From Proteobacteria bacterium UBA2363 (GTDB lineage Bacteria; Pseudomonadota; Gammaproteobacteria; Xanthomonadales; UBA2363), in contig DDTN01000027.1 of the NCBI GenBank assembly GCA_002344355.1, positions 3,990 through 67,989 of the forward strand: 64,000 bases of DNA. The letters run 5' to 3'. The notes beneath the pieces are model-generated. The model did no database searches, was not told the DNA's origin, and worked only from the letters and a program-made list of their open reading frames with translations. The translations under genes and the position numbers were made by a program. Positions 1-9,107 of the stretch are shown piece after piece. Position 1 is the stretch's first letter. Every line of letters starts with the position of its first letter.

Positions 1-602
1 CCGGTGGTGCCGATGGCGAAGCCGCCGACCACATCGCCGGTGCGCAACAGCGGCTCGTAGGCGAACGGCGCGGTGGTGCTGGCCCGGTACAGGACCCGCC
101 CCTGGGTCGAGCCGCCCTGGACGTCGGTGAGGCCGCCCACCCAGACCGCGCGGCCGTCCGGCAGCATCGACGGCCGGCTGTGGAAGGTGGTGAACTGGCC
201 GGGCAGGCCGGGCGCCGGATCGGTGCCGCGCAGCAGCAGCCCGGCCTGGGTCCAGACCGAGTCCTCGCCGTCCGCGTTCGGGCTGTAGACGAAGGCGCCG
301 CCGTCGCCGATGCCGATCGTCGCCTCGCCGCCGGCGAGCACCGTACCGGCCACGTCGCCGCTGTCGAAGACCACCGCGCCGTCGTACCAGATCGCGCGGT
401 TGCCGTTGGCCAGGACCACCAGCGACCCCGGTCGCCCCGCGCCGTCCAGGAACACCGGATTGAGCGTGGCGACCGTGGACCCGGCCAGCGCGTCGCCCTG
501 GCTGAGCAGCACGTCGGCGGCGACCGGTGGCGCGCCGGCGTGCGCGCAGGTGCAGGCGAGCGCCGCCACGAGCGGCGGCAAGGAGCGGAGTTGTCTGGCC
601 AT
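1..602 (-). CDS. Secreted protein of unknown function (partial, N-terminal part)
   Basis: The reading frame is open from an ATG at 602 to the window edge, so the C-terminus is missing (about 200 residues visible). The start follows an AGAGGA ribosome site. The N-terminus is a Sec signal peptide (MARQLRSLPPLVAALACTCA, then a likely cut after AHA). The visible part has repeating short beta-type units (phrases such as LLSQGDALAGSTV, DGGAFVYSP, RTGDVVGG), reminiscent of choice-of-anchor/propeller-like proteins of the DUF7453 type. The family placement is a guess from the repeat style. Its C-terminal end cannot be checked for the FxxGFE-type tag seen in other exported proteins here. Confidence 0.7.
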   Translation of the reverse strand, partial: MARQLRSLPPLVAALACTCAHAGAPPVAADVLLSQGDALAGSTVATLNPVFLDGAGRPGSLVVLANGNRAIWYDGAVVFDSGDVAGTVLAGGEATIGIGDGGAFVYSPNADGEDSVWTQAGLLLRGTDPAPGLPGQFTTFHSRPSMLPDGRAVWVGGLTDVQGGSTQGRVLYRASTTAPFAYEPLLRTGDVVGGFAIGTT

Positions 603-655
603 GACGATGTCCTCTGGCGATCCGCAGCCGGTCCGGACCCGGGGCCCCTGTGCCG

Positions 656-2101
656 TCAGGTCTCCAGCTGCTTGAGTTCGCTCACCAGCGCGCCGGCCAC
701 GGCATTGCCGTCGCCGTACAGCAGGCGGGCGTTGTCGGCGTAGAACAGGGCGTTCTCGATGCCGGCGAAGCCGCGGCCCTTGCCGCGCTTGACGATCACC
801 ACGTTGCGCGAGTGGTCGACGTCGAGGATCGGCATGCCGTAGATCGGCGAGCCCGGGTCGGTGCGCGCCACCGGGTTGACCACGTCGTTGGCGCCGATCA
901 CCAGGGACACGTCGGTGGTCGCGAATTCCGGGTTGATGTCGTCCATGTCGACGATCAGGTCGTAGGGCACGCCGGCCTCGGCGAGCAGCACGTTCATGTG
1001 GCCCGGCATGCGCCCGGCCACCGGGTGGATGGCGAAGCGGACCTTGACGCCGCGCTCGATCAGCAGCCGCGACAGCTCCCAGATCTTGTGCTGGGCCTGC
1101 GCCACGGCCATGCCGTAGCCGGGCACGATCACGACGCGCTCGGCGAACGCCATCATCGCCGCCACGTCGGAGGCCTCGATCTCCTTCTGGCTGCCGGCGA
1201 TCTCCTGGGCCTGGCCACCGCCCCCGAAGTTCGAGAACAGCACGTTGCTGATCGGCCGGTTCATGGCCTTGGCCATCAGCTGGGTGAGCAGCATGCCGGC
1301 GGCGCCGACCACGGTGCCGGCGATGATCAGCGCCTCGTTGCCCAGCACGTAGCCCTTGAAGGCCACCGCCAGGCCGGTGAAGGCGTTGTACAGGGAGATC
1401 ACCACCGGCATGTCGGCGCCGCCGATCGGCAGGGTCATCAGCACGCCGAACAGCAGGGCGACCACGAAGAAGGCGATGATCGCCGGCACCTGCAGCTGGT
1501 AGACCAGGAAGGCGCCCAGTCCCAGGCTGGCCAGGAATACCAGGCCGTTGAACAGCTGCTGGCCGGCGAACCGGAAGGTGCGGTCCAGACGGCCGTCCAG
1601 CTTGGCCCAGGCGATCACCGAGCCGGAGAAGGCCACCGCACCGATCAGCGAACCCAGGATCGCCAGCACCAGCTTGGTGCGGTCCAGGCAGGCGTGCGCG
1701 GCGATCGCCTCGGCCGTGCAGGCGCCACCGAAGGTCGCGGCGTTGAGCAGCGCATAGGCGCCGATCGCCGCCGCCGAGCCGCCGCCCATGCCGTTGAAGA
1801 TGGCGACCATCTGCGGCATGTCGGTGATCGGCACCTTCCTGCCCCACGCCCAGAACGCCCAGGACAGCGCGATCGCCACCACCATCAGCACCAGGTTGGT
1901 GGTGTCGATGCCGTGCGCGCCCCAGGTCGAGGGCGCCACGAAGGTCACCAGGGTGGCGATCACCATGCCGACGCCGGCCCAGCGGATGCCGGTTCGGGCG
2001 GTCACCGGCGAGGCCATCTTCATCAGGCCCAGGATGAACAGGGCCGCGGCGGCCAGGTAGCTGGCCTTGGCCAGCAGGTCGAGGAATCCGGGAAGGGCCA
2101 C
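656..2101 (-). CDS. pntB: NAD(P) transhydrogenase subunit beta
   Basis: Membrane subunit of the proton-translocating transhydrogenase (NADH + NADP+ + H+ out = NAD+ + NADPH + H+ in). The protein has about 481 residues, the usual length. The N-terminal half is a series of transmembrane helices (for example ALFILGLMKMASP, LVLMVVAIALSWAFWAWG). The C-terminal third is the soluble NADP-binding domain III with VIVPGYGMAVAQAQ and a GANDVVNP segment. I chose the GTG at 2101 because it lies 2 bp after the pntAB stop and gives the normal N-terminus; the frame can be read further upstream but that part is pntAB antiframe sequence. It is the last gene of pntAA-pntAB-pntB and is presumably translationally coupled to pntAB. 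Confidence 0.95.
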   Translation of the reverse strand: MALPGFLDLLAKASYLAAAALFILGLMKMASPVTARTGIRWAGVGMVIATLVTFVAPSTWGAHGIDTTNLVLMVVAIALSWAFWAWGRKVPITDMPQMVAIFNGMGGGSAAAIGAYALLNAATFGGACTAEAIAAHACLDRTKLVLAILGSLIGAVAFSGSVIAWAKLDGRLDRTFRFAGQQLFNGLVFLASLGLGAFLVYQLQVPAIIAFFVVALLFGVLMTLPIGGADMPVVISLYNAFTGLAVAFKGYVLGNEALIIAGTVVGAAGMLLTQLMAKAMNRPISNVLFSNFGGGGQAQEIAGSQKEIEASDVAAMMAFAERVVIVPGYGMAVAQAQHKIWELSRLLIERGVKVRFAIHPVAGRMPGHMNVLLAEAGVPYDLIVDMDDINPEFATTDVSLVIGANDVVNPVARTDPGSPIYGMPILDVDHSRNVVIVKRGKGRGFAGIENALFYADNARLLYGDGNAVAGALVSELKQLET

Positions 2102-2103
2102 CG

Positions 2104-2394
2104 TCAGCCCCCCTTGCCCTTGCTGGACTTGAACATCTCCAGCATGCGCTCGGTGACCACATAGCCGCCGACCGCGTTGCCGGCGCCGAGCAGCACCGCC
2201 ACGAAGCCGATCGCGCGCTCCAGGGTGGTGTCGGCGTGGGCCAGGGCGATCATCGCGCCGACCAGGACGATGCCGTGCACGAAGTTCGAGCCGGACATCA
2301 ACGGCGTGTGCAGGATCACCGGCACCCGGGAGATGATCACGTGGCCGGTGATCGCGGCCAGCAGGAAGATGTAGAGCGCGACGAAGCCGTCCAT
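2104..2394 (-). CDS. pntAB: NAD(P) transhydrogenase small membrane subunit alpha2
   Basis: 96-residue membrane protein corresponding to the C-terminal membrane part of the fused PntA of Escherichia coli. Three or four hydrophobic helices are visible (VALYIFLLAAITGHVII, FVHGIVLVGAMIALAHA, GFVAVLLGAGNAVGGYVV), followed by a short basic tail. Together with PntB it forms the proton channel. The split into alpha1, alpha2 and beta is common in Xanthomonadales and alphaproteobacteria. The ATG overlaps the stop of a 20-codon mini-frame that fills the gap to pntAA, and the TGA is 2 bp before the pntB GTG. Confidence 0.93.
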   Translation of the reverse strand: MDGFVALYIFLLAAITGHVIISRVPVILHTPLMSGSNFVHGIVLVGAMIALAHADTTLERAIGFVAVLLGAGNAVGGYVVTERMLEMFKSSKGKGG

Positions 2395-2456
2395 CAGGCG
2401 GTCCTCCCGGCGGTTTCGCAGCGGCCGCGGTGCTGCGGCAGGAACGGGTCATTCAT
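2394..2456 (-). other. 20-codon mini-frame between pntAA and pntAB
   Basis: A short frame ([20 protein letters not shown]) begins at an ATG 2 bp after the pntAA stop, and its TGA overlaps the pntAB ATG in an ATGA arrangement. It exactly spans the only sizeable gap of the operon. It could act as a translational coupler between the two genes. It may equally be chance; no ribosome site is obvious at a good distance and no family is recognised. Confidence 0.3.
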
Positions 2457-3576
2457 GGCCGAGGGCCTCGCGGGTGGCGGCGTGGCGGACCGCGCCGTCG
2501 TGGGTGAGGCAGCTTCCGGCCACCAGGTCGTCGTCGAAGTCGACCGCCAGCGCGCCGTCGCGGACCAGCAGCTGGGCGAAGGTGAACAGGTTGCGCGCGT
2601 ACATCTCGCTGGCATGGGTGGCGGTGCGGGCCGGGAGGTTGACCGGGCCGATCACGGCGACGCCGCCGTGCTCGACGGTCTCGCCGGGCCGGGTCAGCTC
2701 GCAGTTGCCGCCGGTCTCGGCGGCCAGGTCGACCAGCACGGCGCCGGGCTTCATGCCGGCGACCATCGCCGCGCTGACGATGCGCGGCGCCGCCCGGCCC
2801 GGCACCGCCGCGGTGGTCACCACCACGTCGATGCCCTTGAGGTGGGCGGCCAGCGCCTCCTGCTGGCGGGCGCGCTCCTCGGCGGTGAGTTCGCGGGCGT
2901 AGCCGCCCTCGCCGGCGGCATTGACGCCGAGGTCGAGGAACTTGGCGCCGAGCGACTCGATCTGCTCGCGCGTTTCCGGACGCACGTCGAAACCTTCGAC
3001 CATGGCGCCCAGCCGGCGCGCGGTGGCGATCGCCTGCAGGCCGGCGACGCCGGCGCCGATCACCAGCACCTTGCTGGGGCGCACGGTGCCGGCGGCGGTG
3101 GTCAGCATCGGGAAGAACTTCGGTGCCGCCTCGGCGGCGATCAGCATCGCCTTGTATCCGGCAGCGGCGGCCTGCGAGGACAGGATGTCCATGGCCTGGG
3201 CGCGGGTGGTGCGCGGCAGCAGCTCCAGCGCGAAGGCGCTGATGCCACCATCGCGCAGCGCCCGTACCAGGGCCTGCTCGCGGTAGGGCGCCAGTGCGCC
3301 GATCAGGGCCGCGCCCCGCCGCAGGCGCGAAACCAGCGCCGGGGACGGGGGCTGCACCGCGAACACCACGTCGGCCGCGGCGTAGACCGCCCCGGCGTCG
3401 TCGAACCATTCGACGTCGCCATAGGCGGCATCGGGGAAGCCCGCAGCCAGTCCGGCACCGCGCTGGATCACCAGCGACATGCCCGCGGCGGCCAGCTTCT
3501 TCGCCACCTCGGGCACCAGGGCGACGCGACGTTCGCCGCTCGCCTGCTCACGGATCACGCCGATCTTTACGGCCAT
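2449..3576 (-). CDS. pntAA: NAD(P) transhydrogenase subunit alpha1 (NAD-binding)
   Basis: 375-residue soluble NAD(H)-binding domain I, homologous to alanine dehydrogenase/PntA N-terminus. It starts with the typical [17 protein letters not shown] segment; the dinucleotide-binding GxGxxG is in [14 protein letters not shown] at about residues 170-185. The ATG at 3576 has a GGGAGGGG ribosome site immediately upstream. The frame stays open further 5', but that extension is non-homologous and lies in a repeat-rich intergenic region. First gene of the pnt operon; it ends 54 bp before pntAB. Confidence 0.95.
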   Translation of the reverse strand: MAVKIGVIREQASGERRVALVPEVAKKLAAAGMSLVIQRGAGLAAGFPDAAYGDVEWFDDAGAVYAAADVVFAVQPPSPALVSRLRRGAALIGALAPYREQALVRALRDGGISAFALELLPRTTRAQAMDILSSQAAAAGYKAMLIAAEAAPKFFPMLTTAAGTVRPSKVLVIGAGVAGLQAIATARRLGAMVEGFDVRPETREQIESLGAKFLDLGVNAAGEGGYARELTAEERARQQEALAAHLKGIDVVVTTAAVPGRAAPRIVSAAMVAGMKPGAVLVDLAAETGGNCELTRPGETVEHGGVAVIGPVNLPARTATHASEMYARNLFTFAQLLVRDGALAVDFDDDLVAGSCLTHDGAVRHAATREALGHE

Positions 3577-4001
3577 GCACCCCTCCCGGTGGAAGGCCCG
3601 ATGGTAGCCGCGCGCGCTCGACGGCGACAAGCGCCGTCGGCGACGGGCGCCCGGACCGATGGCCAGGCCCTGGGTGGATGGGCCATCAACTCGGGACTGA
3701 TCCTCGCAACTGATCCTCGAGGCTCGGGCCTCGGGCCTCGGGCGACGGGCGACGGGCGACGAAGCAGGATCCACTCCCCTCTCCCTCTGGGAGAGGGGCC
3801 GGGGGAGAGGGCCGGGGCTTGCCATGATCGTCACCGGCGCCACTCCCGGCACCCGCGCTGGCCAGAGCGTTCCTCTCCGCTTATGCACCCCCGAGCGCGG
3901 GGGAGAAAGAAGCGCACCGCCGCCACACCAGCGGCAGGCGCAGGGCGGGGGCGAGCGGCACGGGAGCGGGTGCTGCGCGCTGCGGGTACGATGCCCGCTC
4001 T
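3577..4001. repeat. Intergenic region with heptamer array and REP-like palindrome
   Basis: No gene is supported in this 425-bp stretch. 3723-3760 is a heptanucleotide array in one phase: three copies of CTCGGGC followed by two and a third of GACGGGC. 3776-3798 is a perfect 10-bp inverted repeat (CCCCTCTCCC, 3-nt loop, GGGAGAGGGG) followed by CCGGGGGAGAGGGC up to 3812. This is one member of a palindromic family also found at 8401, 16984, 42876 and 42971. A TACGAT at about 3987 could be a -10 element for the nitroreductase gene. Confidence 0.7.
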
Positions 4002-4574
4002 ATGGATACCGAAGCCCTCGCCTTCCTGCACCGGCGCCGCTCGACGCCTTCGCGGCTGCTGGCCGATCCCGGCCCCGACGACGCCACCCTGGCCCGCATG
4101 CTGGCCACCGCGCTGCGCGTGCCCGACCACGGCCGCCTGACGCCCTGGCGCTTCCTGCGCATCGCCGGCGAGGCCCGGCACCGGCTCGGGCAGGCCCTGG
4201 CGGACATCCACTCGGCCGAACACCCCGAGGCCCCGGCCGCGGTCCTGGACAAGGAGCGTGGTCGCTTCAGCCACGCACCGGTGGTCGTCGCCGTGATCGG
4301 CACGATCGCCCACGGCCACCGCATCCCCGAGGTCGAGCAGCGCCTGTCCGGCGGCGCGGTCTGTTTCCAGCTGCTGCTGGCCGCGCAGGCGCTTGGCTTC
4401 GGCGCGCAGTGGCTGACCGGCTGGGCCGCCTACCATCCCGCCATCCACGCCCGCCTGGGCCTGGCGGCCGGCGAGGAGATCCTGGGCTTCGTGCACATCG
4501 GCACGGCCACCGTCGAGACCGCCGAGCGCGAGCGCCCCGACGCCAGCGCCCTGCTCTCGGACTGGACCGGATGA
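4002..4574 (+). CDS. Nitroreductase family protein (YdjA-like)
   Basis: 190-residue FMN-dependent nitroreductase-fold protein, close in length to the YdjA type. Family features are the early RRRSTPSRL motif (FMN phosphate contacts), the VPDHGRLTPWRF segment (usually APDHGxLxPWRF) and a C-terminal LGFGAQWLTGWAAY region followed by GFVHIGT. Such enzymes reduce nitro compounds or other electrophiles with NAD(P)H in the cytoplasm; the physiological substrate is unknown. The TGA overlaps the ATG of the exonuclease gene (ATGA), so the two genes are probably co-translated. Confidence 0.88.
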   Translation: MDTEALAFLHRRRSTPSRLLADPGPDDATLARMLATALRVPDHGRLTPWRFLRIAGEARHRLGQALADIHSAEHPEAPAAVLDKERGRFSHAPVVVAVIGTIAHGHRIPEVEQRLSGGAVCFQLLLAAQALGFGAQWLTGWAAYHPAIHARLGLAAGEEILGFVHIGTATVETAERERPDASALLSDWTG

Positions 4575-5491
4575 GCACGCCCGAGCGCGCCTGGCTGATC
4601 GACGGCAGCCTCTACGTCTTCCGCGCCTGGCATTCGGTCGACGCCGGGCTGGCCGACCGCGACGGCTGGCCGGCCAACGCCGTGTACGGCTTCACCCGCT
4701 TCCTGCTCGATTTCCTGCGCCAGCAGCGTCCGGCGCGGATCGCCGTGGCCTTCGACGAGGCCCTGGCGAGCTGCTTCCGCAACCGCATCTATCCCGACTA
4801 CAAGGCCAACCGCGAGCCGGCGCCCGAGGAGCTCAAACGCCAGTTCCAGTCCTGCAAGCGACTGGTCTCGGCGCTGGGCATCGCCTGCCTGTCCGACGCC
4901 GAGTACGAGGCCGACGACCTGATCGGCAGCGCCCACGCCGTGCTGCGCGAGGGCGGCCACGCGGTGACCATCGTCTCCGCCGACAAGGACCTATCGCAGC
5001 TGCTGGCCGAGGGCGACGAGCAGTGGGACTACGGCCGCGACCTGCGCTGGGATGCGCGCGGCTGCGTCGACCGCCACGGCGTGCCGCCCGGCCGCATCGC
5101 CGACATGCTGGCCCTGGTCGGCGACCCGATCGACAACGTGCCCGGCGTGCCCGGCATCGGCCGCAAGACCGCGGCCATCCTGCTGCACCACTTCGGCGGC
5201 CTGGAGGCCGTGCTGGCCAGCGTCGACCAGATCGCGGCCATGCGCATGCGCGGCGCCGCGAGGGTCGCCCAGGCACTCGCCGAGCGCGTCGAGCAGGTGC
5301 GGTTCATGCGCGGCCTCACCGGCATCGCCCTGGACGCGCCGGTGATGCGCCCGGCCGACAGCTACCGGCCCGGACCCGCCGACACCGGCAGCCTGACCGG
5401 GCTGCTCGACGAGCTGCGCTTCGGGCCGCTGACCCGGCGCGCCTGCCTGGAGTGGGCGGCGCGCGAGGGGGCGTGCGGGCCGGCGGGGTAG
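4571..5491 (+). CDS. 5'-3' exonuclease (PolA N-terminal-type, Xni/ExoIX family)
   Basis: 306-residue flap-endonuclease-family protein. Metal-binding acidic motifs are present: LIDGSLYVFRAWH at the N-terminus, YEADDLIG near residue 115, and SADKDLSQLL near residue 140. A helix-three-turn motif follows (DNVPGVPGIGRKTA, about residue 190) for DNA backbone binding. It corresponds to the 5' nuclease domain of DNA polymerase I as a stand-alone protein and would process flaps or gaps during repair. The start overlaps the preceding stop by 4 bp. Confidence 0.9.
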   Translation: MSTPERAWLIDGSLYVFRAWHSVDAGLADRDGWPANAVYGFTRFLLDFLRQQRPARIAVAFDEALASCFRNRIYPDYKANREPAPEELKRQFQSCKRLVSALGIACLSDAEYEADDLIGSAHAVLREGGHAVTIVSADKDLSQLLAEGDEQWDYGRDLRWDARGCVDRHGVPPGRIADMLALVGDPIDNVPGVPGIGRKTAAILLHHFGGLEAVLASVDQIAAMRMRGAARVAQALAERVEQVRFMRGLTGIALDAPVMRPADSYRPGPADTGSLTGLLDELRFGPLTRRACLEWAAREGACGPAG

Positions 5492-5639
5492 TCGCTTGCT
5501 GAAGAACGACCGTCCTGGCCGTCCTTCAAGTCGCCCGTCCGGCGCAGGTCCGGACGCGCTCCCGTCGGACCGACTGCTTGCGCAGTCGCTTCGCCGAGCG
5601 GCCATCCATGGCCACCATGCGCCGCGCCGCGGTCGTGGC

Positions 5640-7073
5640 TCAGTCGCCGCCGCCGGGGCGGATCGCGCCGGGGCCGACGCTCTCGGGCAGCGACGGCGGC
5701 TTGAAGTCCCAGTTGACCCGGGCGTTGCTGCGGTACACCTTCACCGGCGGCAGCTCGCGGCCGCCGCGCAGCAGGCCGAAGCCGTCGTAGAAGCCGCGCT
5801 GGCTGTTGGCGATGAAGTACAGGTCGTCGCCGACCACGGTGCCCAGGGTCGGGCCCGCGAACGCCGGCTGGTTCGCCTCGATCGGCACGCCCGCCTCGAT
5901 CTTGCGGCCGGCCTCGTCCAGCTTCAGCCGGATCACCCGCTGCGGCACGGTGCCGGACTGGATCGCCAGCAACTGCCCCTGGTAGGTGTACAGGCCCTCG
6001 ATGCCGTGCAGGATCACCGTGCCCGGGTATTCCAGGTCGAACGCCATGCCGCGCGACAGGTCGATGCCGAACAGGCCCATCTCGAAGTCGGCGAAGTACA
6101 GGGTGTTGCCGTCCTCGGAGAAGGTCAGGCCGCGCAGGGCGTTGAGCCGGCGCTCGGCCATGAACGGCTCCAGGCCGCCCGAGGCGGCCTTGCGGAACAG
6201 CTGCCCGCGCAGGCCCTCGGCGACGATGATGTCGCCGCGCGGCGACAGCGCGATGCCGCTGAGCACGTGCGGCAGGCCGTCGTCCGGCGCCGCATGGGCA
6301 CGCACCAGGCTGCCGTCCTCCAGGTCGATCTCGAGCAGGGCGGCACGGCCGGCATCGGCGGCCTTGAAGTCCTTGAAGTGCGGCACCGCCGCGGTGGTCG
6401 CCCAGACCCGCTTGCGCGGCACGTCGACCTTGACGTCGAAGATCGACCACCAGGCGTCGCCCTGCGGCCGCGCCCAGGGCTGCAGGCGGCCGTTGCCGCC
6501 GCGCCGGTAGATGACGCCGTCGCGGGCGCTGCCGAACAGGAAGCTGTCGCTCGTGGGATCGTGGGCGATGCTTTCCAGCAGCAGGTCGGCCGGCGGCAGC
6601 TCGAAGGCCACCTGGCCGGACCCGAACGGCTTGTCGCGGGCATCGTCGTAGAGCTTGACCAGGTAGTCCCAGACCTCGGTGCCGTGCAGGTTGGAAAAGC
6701 GCGGTTCGGCGCCGATGTCGTAGGCGGCGCCGCCCTGCTGCAGCACCAGCAGGGCGTTGTAACCCTGGGTCATCTCGCCGGCCTGGGCGAAGGCGGCGGC
6801 CAGCTCGTAGACATAGTGCGGGTTGTGGATGCGCAGACTGCGGATGCGCTGCCAGACACGGATCAGCTGCGGCCAGGCGCGCTCGGCCTGCAGGTCGCGC
6901 GCCATGGCCAGCAGGGTCGGCACGTCCTCGATGCGCGACAGGTCGACCTGCTGCTCGGCCGGGGCCTGGCTCTCCGGGGCGGCGGCCTGGGCATGGAGCC
7001 CGCTGGCGGAGACGGCGGCGGCGGCGGCGAACGCCGCGGCCAGCAGGGCGGGGAGGGACTTGGACATGGGCAT
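5640..7073 (-). CDS. Exported SMP-30-like beta-propeller protein
   Basis: 477-residue protein with a Sec signal peptide (hydrophobic stretch ALLAAAFAAAAAVSASGL, cut likely after LHAQA). About residues 45-130 are helical and repeat-like. The rest reads as an SMP-30/gluconolactonase/NHL-type six-bladed propeller, with recurrent strands such as DVKVDVPRKRVWAT, GIALSPRGDIIVAEG, GLTFSEDGNTLYFADF and DDLYFIANSQ. Activity is unknown; such propellers are lactonases or periplasmic binding scaffolds. A second ATG at 7067 is possible. It is divergent from the Nudix gene with 116 bp between. Confidence 0.75.
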   Translation of the reverse strand: MPMSKSLPALLAAAFAAAAAVSASGLHAQAAAPESQAPAEQQVDLSRIEDVPTLLAMARDLQAERAWPQLIRVWQRIRSLRIHNPHYVYELAAAFAQAGEMTQGYNALLVLQQGGAAYDIGAEPRFSNLHGTEVWDYLVKLYDDARDKPFGSGQVAFELPPADLLLESIAHDPTSDSFLFGSARDGVIYRRGGNGRLQPWARPQGDAWWSIFDVKVDVPRKRVWATTAAVPHFKDFKAADAGRAALLEIDLEDGSLVRAHAAPDDGLPHVLSGIALSPRGDIIVAEGLRGQLFRKAASGGLEPFMAERRLNALRGLTFSEDGNTLYFADFEMGLFGIDLSRGMAFDLEYPGTVILHGIEGLYTYQGQLLAIQSGTVPQRVIRLKLDEAGRKIEAGVPIEANQPAFAGPTLGTVVGDDLYFIANSQRGFYDGFGLLRGGRELPPVKVYRSNARVNWDFKPPSLPESVGPGAIRPGGGD

Positions 7074-7189
7074 TACCTTGGCTCGGGGCGGGTCCGGACG
7101 GACGGCGCGGACGACAGCGGGGACCGGGCAGACCGGCGGCGCCCGTGAAGGTTCCCGGGGACGGACCGTAGACTCATGGATCGGTCATC

Positions 7190-7795
7190 ATGGCCGGGAC
7201 AGCCGCGAAGGATACCGCAGTGGACCCTGTACCGCCCCCGCACGGCACCCGCACCCTGCACGAAGGCCGCTTCCTGGCGCTGCGCCAGCGCGGCCGCTGG
7301 GAGTTCGTGCAGCGCACCAACGCCTTCGGCGCCGCCGTCGTCGTGGCCCTGACCGACGCCGACGAGATCGTCCTGGTCGAGCAGTACCGCGAACCCCTGC
7401 AATGCCGTTGCATCGAGAACCCGGCCGGCCTGGCCGGCGACCAGCCCGGCGAGGACGACATCCTGGCCGCGGCCGGCCGCGAACTGCTGGAGGAAACCGG
7501 CTTCGAGGCGGCGAAGCTGGAGTTCCTGATGGCCGGGCCCAGCGCCCCCGGCATGGCCGACGAGATGCTCAGCTTCGTGCGCGCCAGCGGCCTGCGCCGC
7601 ACCGGCCCCGGCGGCGGCGACGGCGCCGAGGACATCACCGTGCACGTCGTGCCCATGGCCCGCGCCGCCGCCTTCCTGGCCGGACGCATGGCCGCCGGCC
7701 TGCACGTCGACCCGCGCGTCTACGCCGCGCTGTTCCTGGCCCGCTGGCAGCCCGACGGCCGCGCCGTCGACCCAGGTCGCGCCGACTTCGCCTGA
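7190..7795 (+). CDS. Nudix hydrolase, ADP-ribose pyrophosphatase-like
   Basis: 201-residue Nudix protein. The Nudix box lies around residues 86-108; its catalytic helix reads GRELLEETGF, with RE-x2-EE intact, while the upstream Glu of the consensus appears as Asp (GDQPGEDD region). The N-terminal part with VLVEQYREPLQ and the IENPAGL segment is typical of the NudF/ADP-ribose pyrophosphatase branch, so hydrolysis of ADP-ribose or a related nucleoside diphosphate derivative is likely. Several ATG/GTG starts are possible; I kept the longest with a plausible N-terminus. Confidence 0.85.
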   Translation: MAGTAAKDTAVDPVPPPHGTRTLHEGRFLALRQRGRWEFVQRTNAFGAAVVVALTDADEIVLVEQYREPLQCRCIENPAGLAGDQPGEDDILAAAGRELLEETGFEAAKLEFLMAGPSAPGMADEMLSFVRASGLRRTGPGGGDGAEDITVHVVPMARAAAFLAGRMAAGLHVDPRVYAALFLARWQPDGRAVDPGRADFA

Positions 7796-7849
7796 GGCGG
7801 CGCGCGGCGTCCGGCGCACCGTCGATCCCGGCCACGCGGGCACCAGGGC

Positions 7850-8146
7850 TCAGTCGCCGAAGCCCAGCCCCGCCAGCCCGCCACGCAGCGAGGTGGCATC
7901 GGCATGGCCCAGTTGCCGCAGCACGGCCGCGCCATACAGGCTGCGCTGGCCATGCGCGCACAGCACCAGCCAGCGACCCGGACCCGGATCGGCCAGGCCC
8001 GACAGCAACTGCGGCAGCGGGATCCAGTGCGAATCCACCGGCACCGGGATGGCCACCCGCTCGGCCGCGCTGCGCACGTCCAGCACCGACCAGCCGTCGG
8101 CCAGCGCGGCCTCCAGGTCGGTCAGCTCGATCTCGATCGGATCCAT
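7850..8146 (-). CDS. Rhodanese-like single-domain protein
   Basis: 98-residue rhodanese domain. WSVLDVRSAAERVAIPVP contains the conserved DVR(S/E) motif. The active-site loop is CAHGQRS, with the catalytic Cys at about residue 68 (CxxGxR persulfide loop). The end GGLAGLGFGD resembles the LxGGxxxW region but lacks the usual Trp. It is a cytoplasmic sulfurtransferase or phosphatase-like fold; partner unknown. The ATG at 8146 was chosen because sequence upstream is repeat-derived. Confidence 0.85.
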   Translation of the reverse strand: MDPIEIELTDLEAALADGWSVLDVRSAAERVAIPVPVDSHWIPLPQLLSGLADPGPGRWLVLCAHGQRSLYGAAVLRQLGHADATSLRGGLAGLGFGD

Positions 8147-8561
8147 GGCCGGCACGATACCCAAAAGACCGCAGTCGTTCCCGCGGAACCGCAGACCCCT
8201 CGCCGCTTCCAGGCCTTTAGACCGCCGCAGCACCGCCCTTCTCCCCACCCCCGTCCGCGAGGGAGCCTCCAGGTCGACCCGCCTGGTCTTGGTCGGGTCC
8301 CGGCTGTCGCGACAAGGGAAAGACGCAAGGCGGTTCGGCGGGATCGCAGCTCCGAGGTTGCGTCCAGGCCCCCTGTCGACCGCCGCAGCACCGCACTTCT
8401 CCCCTCCCCCGCCTGCGCGGGAGGGGCGGGGGAGAGGGCGCCCCGGCAAGGCCGAACTGCATCCGGCAGGCCCGCGCCCGAACCGTCCGCCACGCCCGCA
8501 CCATTGTCGCCACAGCCGTCAGCCGCCACCATCGGATGCACCCTCCAGCCCGGCCTGATCG
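8147..8561. repeat. Intergenic region with two REP-like copies
   Basis: No gene is supported in these 415 bp. A 17-bp direct repeat (GACCGCCGCAGCACCGC, at 8220 and 8378, 158 bp apart) leads into two copies of the palindromic family. The second copy is complete: CCCCTCCC at 8401-8408 pairs with GGGAGGGG at 8419-8426, followed by CGGGGGAGAGGGC. The first (8237-8264) has lost the second arm. The pair may serve as a bidirectional termination/processing region between the convergent-facing repeat and the phosphatase gene downstream. Confidence 0.65.
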
Positions 8562-9107
8562 ATGAGCCCTGCCCAGCACCTCGCTCTCCGCTGCCTGACC
8601 GCCCTGCTCCTGTCAGCGATCATCTCCGCGCTGGCCTGGGCCGCGCCACCGGCCGCGGACGCAGCCAACGCCACCACCACCGTCTACCTGGTCCGCCACG
8701 CCGAGAAGGCCGACGGCGACGATCCCGCGCTCTCCCCCGCCGGCCAGGCCCGCGCGACCACCCTCGCCCACGTGCTCGCCGACGCCGGCCTGGCCGCGGT
8801 CTTCGTCACCGACACCCGGCGCAGCCGCGACACCGCCGCGCCGGTCGCCGCCGCCACCGGCCTGGCCCCGACCCGCTACGACGCCCGCGACGCCCGGGCC
8901 CTGGCCGCCACCGTGCGCGCCGACCACGCCGGCCAGGCGGTCCTGGTCGTCGGCCACTCCAACACCCTCGACGACCTCGCCGCCGCCTTCGGCGCCCAGG
9001 GCCTGGCCGACCTCGACGAGTCGCAGTACGACCGGCTGTACGTGCTGCGCGGCGGCGGCGATGGCGCGCATCTCGCCCGGCTGCGCTACGGCGTGCCGAC
9101 GCCCTGA
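8562..9107 (+). CDS. Exported histidine phosphatase superfamily protein
   Basis: 181 residues. An N-terminal signal peptide (LTALLLSAIISALAWA, cut after AWA) is followed by the histidine phosphatase core. The phosphohistidine motif is YLVRHAEK at about residue 43-50; the second catalytic His is in VLVVGHSNT. DDPALSPAGQARA is the usual L(T/S)xxGxxQA-like segment. The protein is short, like SixA-type or periplasmic phosphoglycerate-mutase-like phosphatases. The substrate cannot be told from sequence. Confidence 0.85.
   Translation: MSPAQHLALRCLTALLLSAIISALAWAAPPAADAANATTTVYLVRHAEKADGDDPALSPAGQARATTLAHVLADAGLAAVFVTDTRRSRDTAAPVAAATGLAPTRYDARDARALAATVRADHAGQAVLVVGHSNTLDDLAAAFGAQGLADLDESQYDRLYVLRGGGDGAHLARLRYGVPTP

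Noticed and set aside
650..4140. Long plus-strand open frames opposite the pnt genes
   Set aside because: They are antisense to clear pntB/pntAA coding sequence, rich in His/Arg/Ala from complementary GC-rich codons, and match no family.
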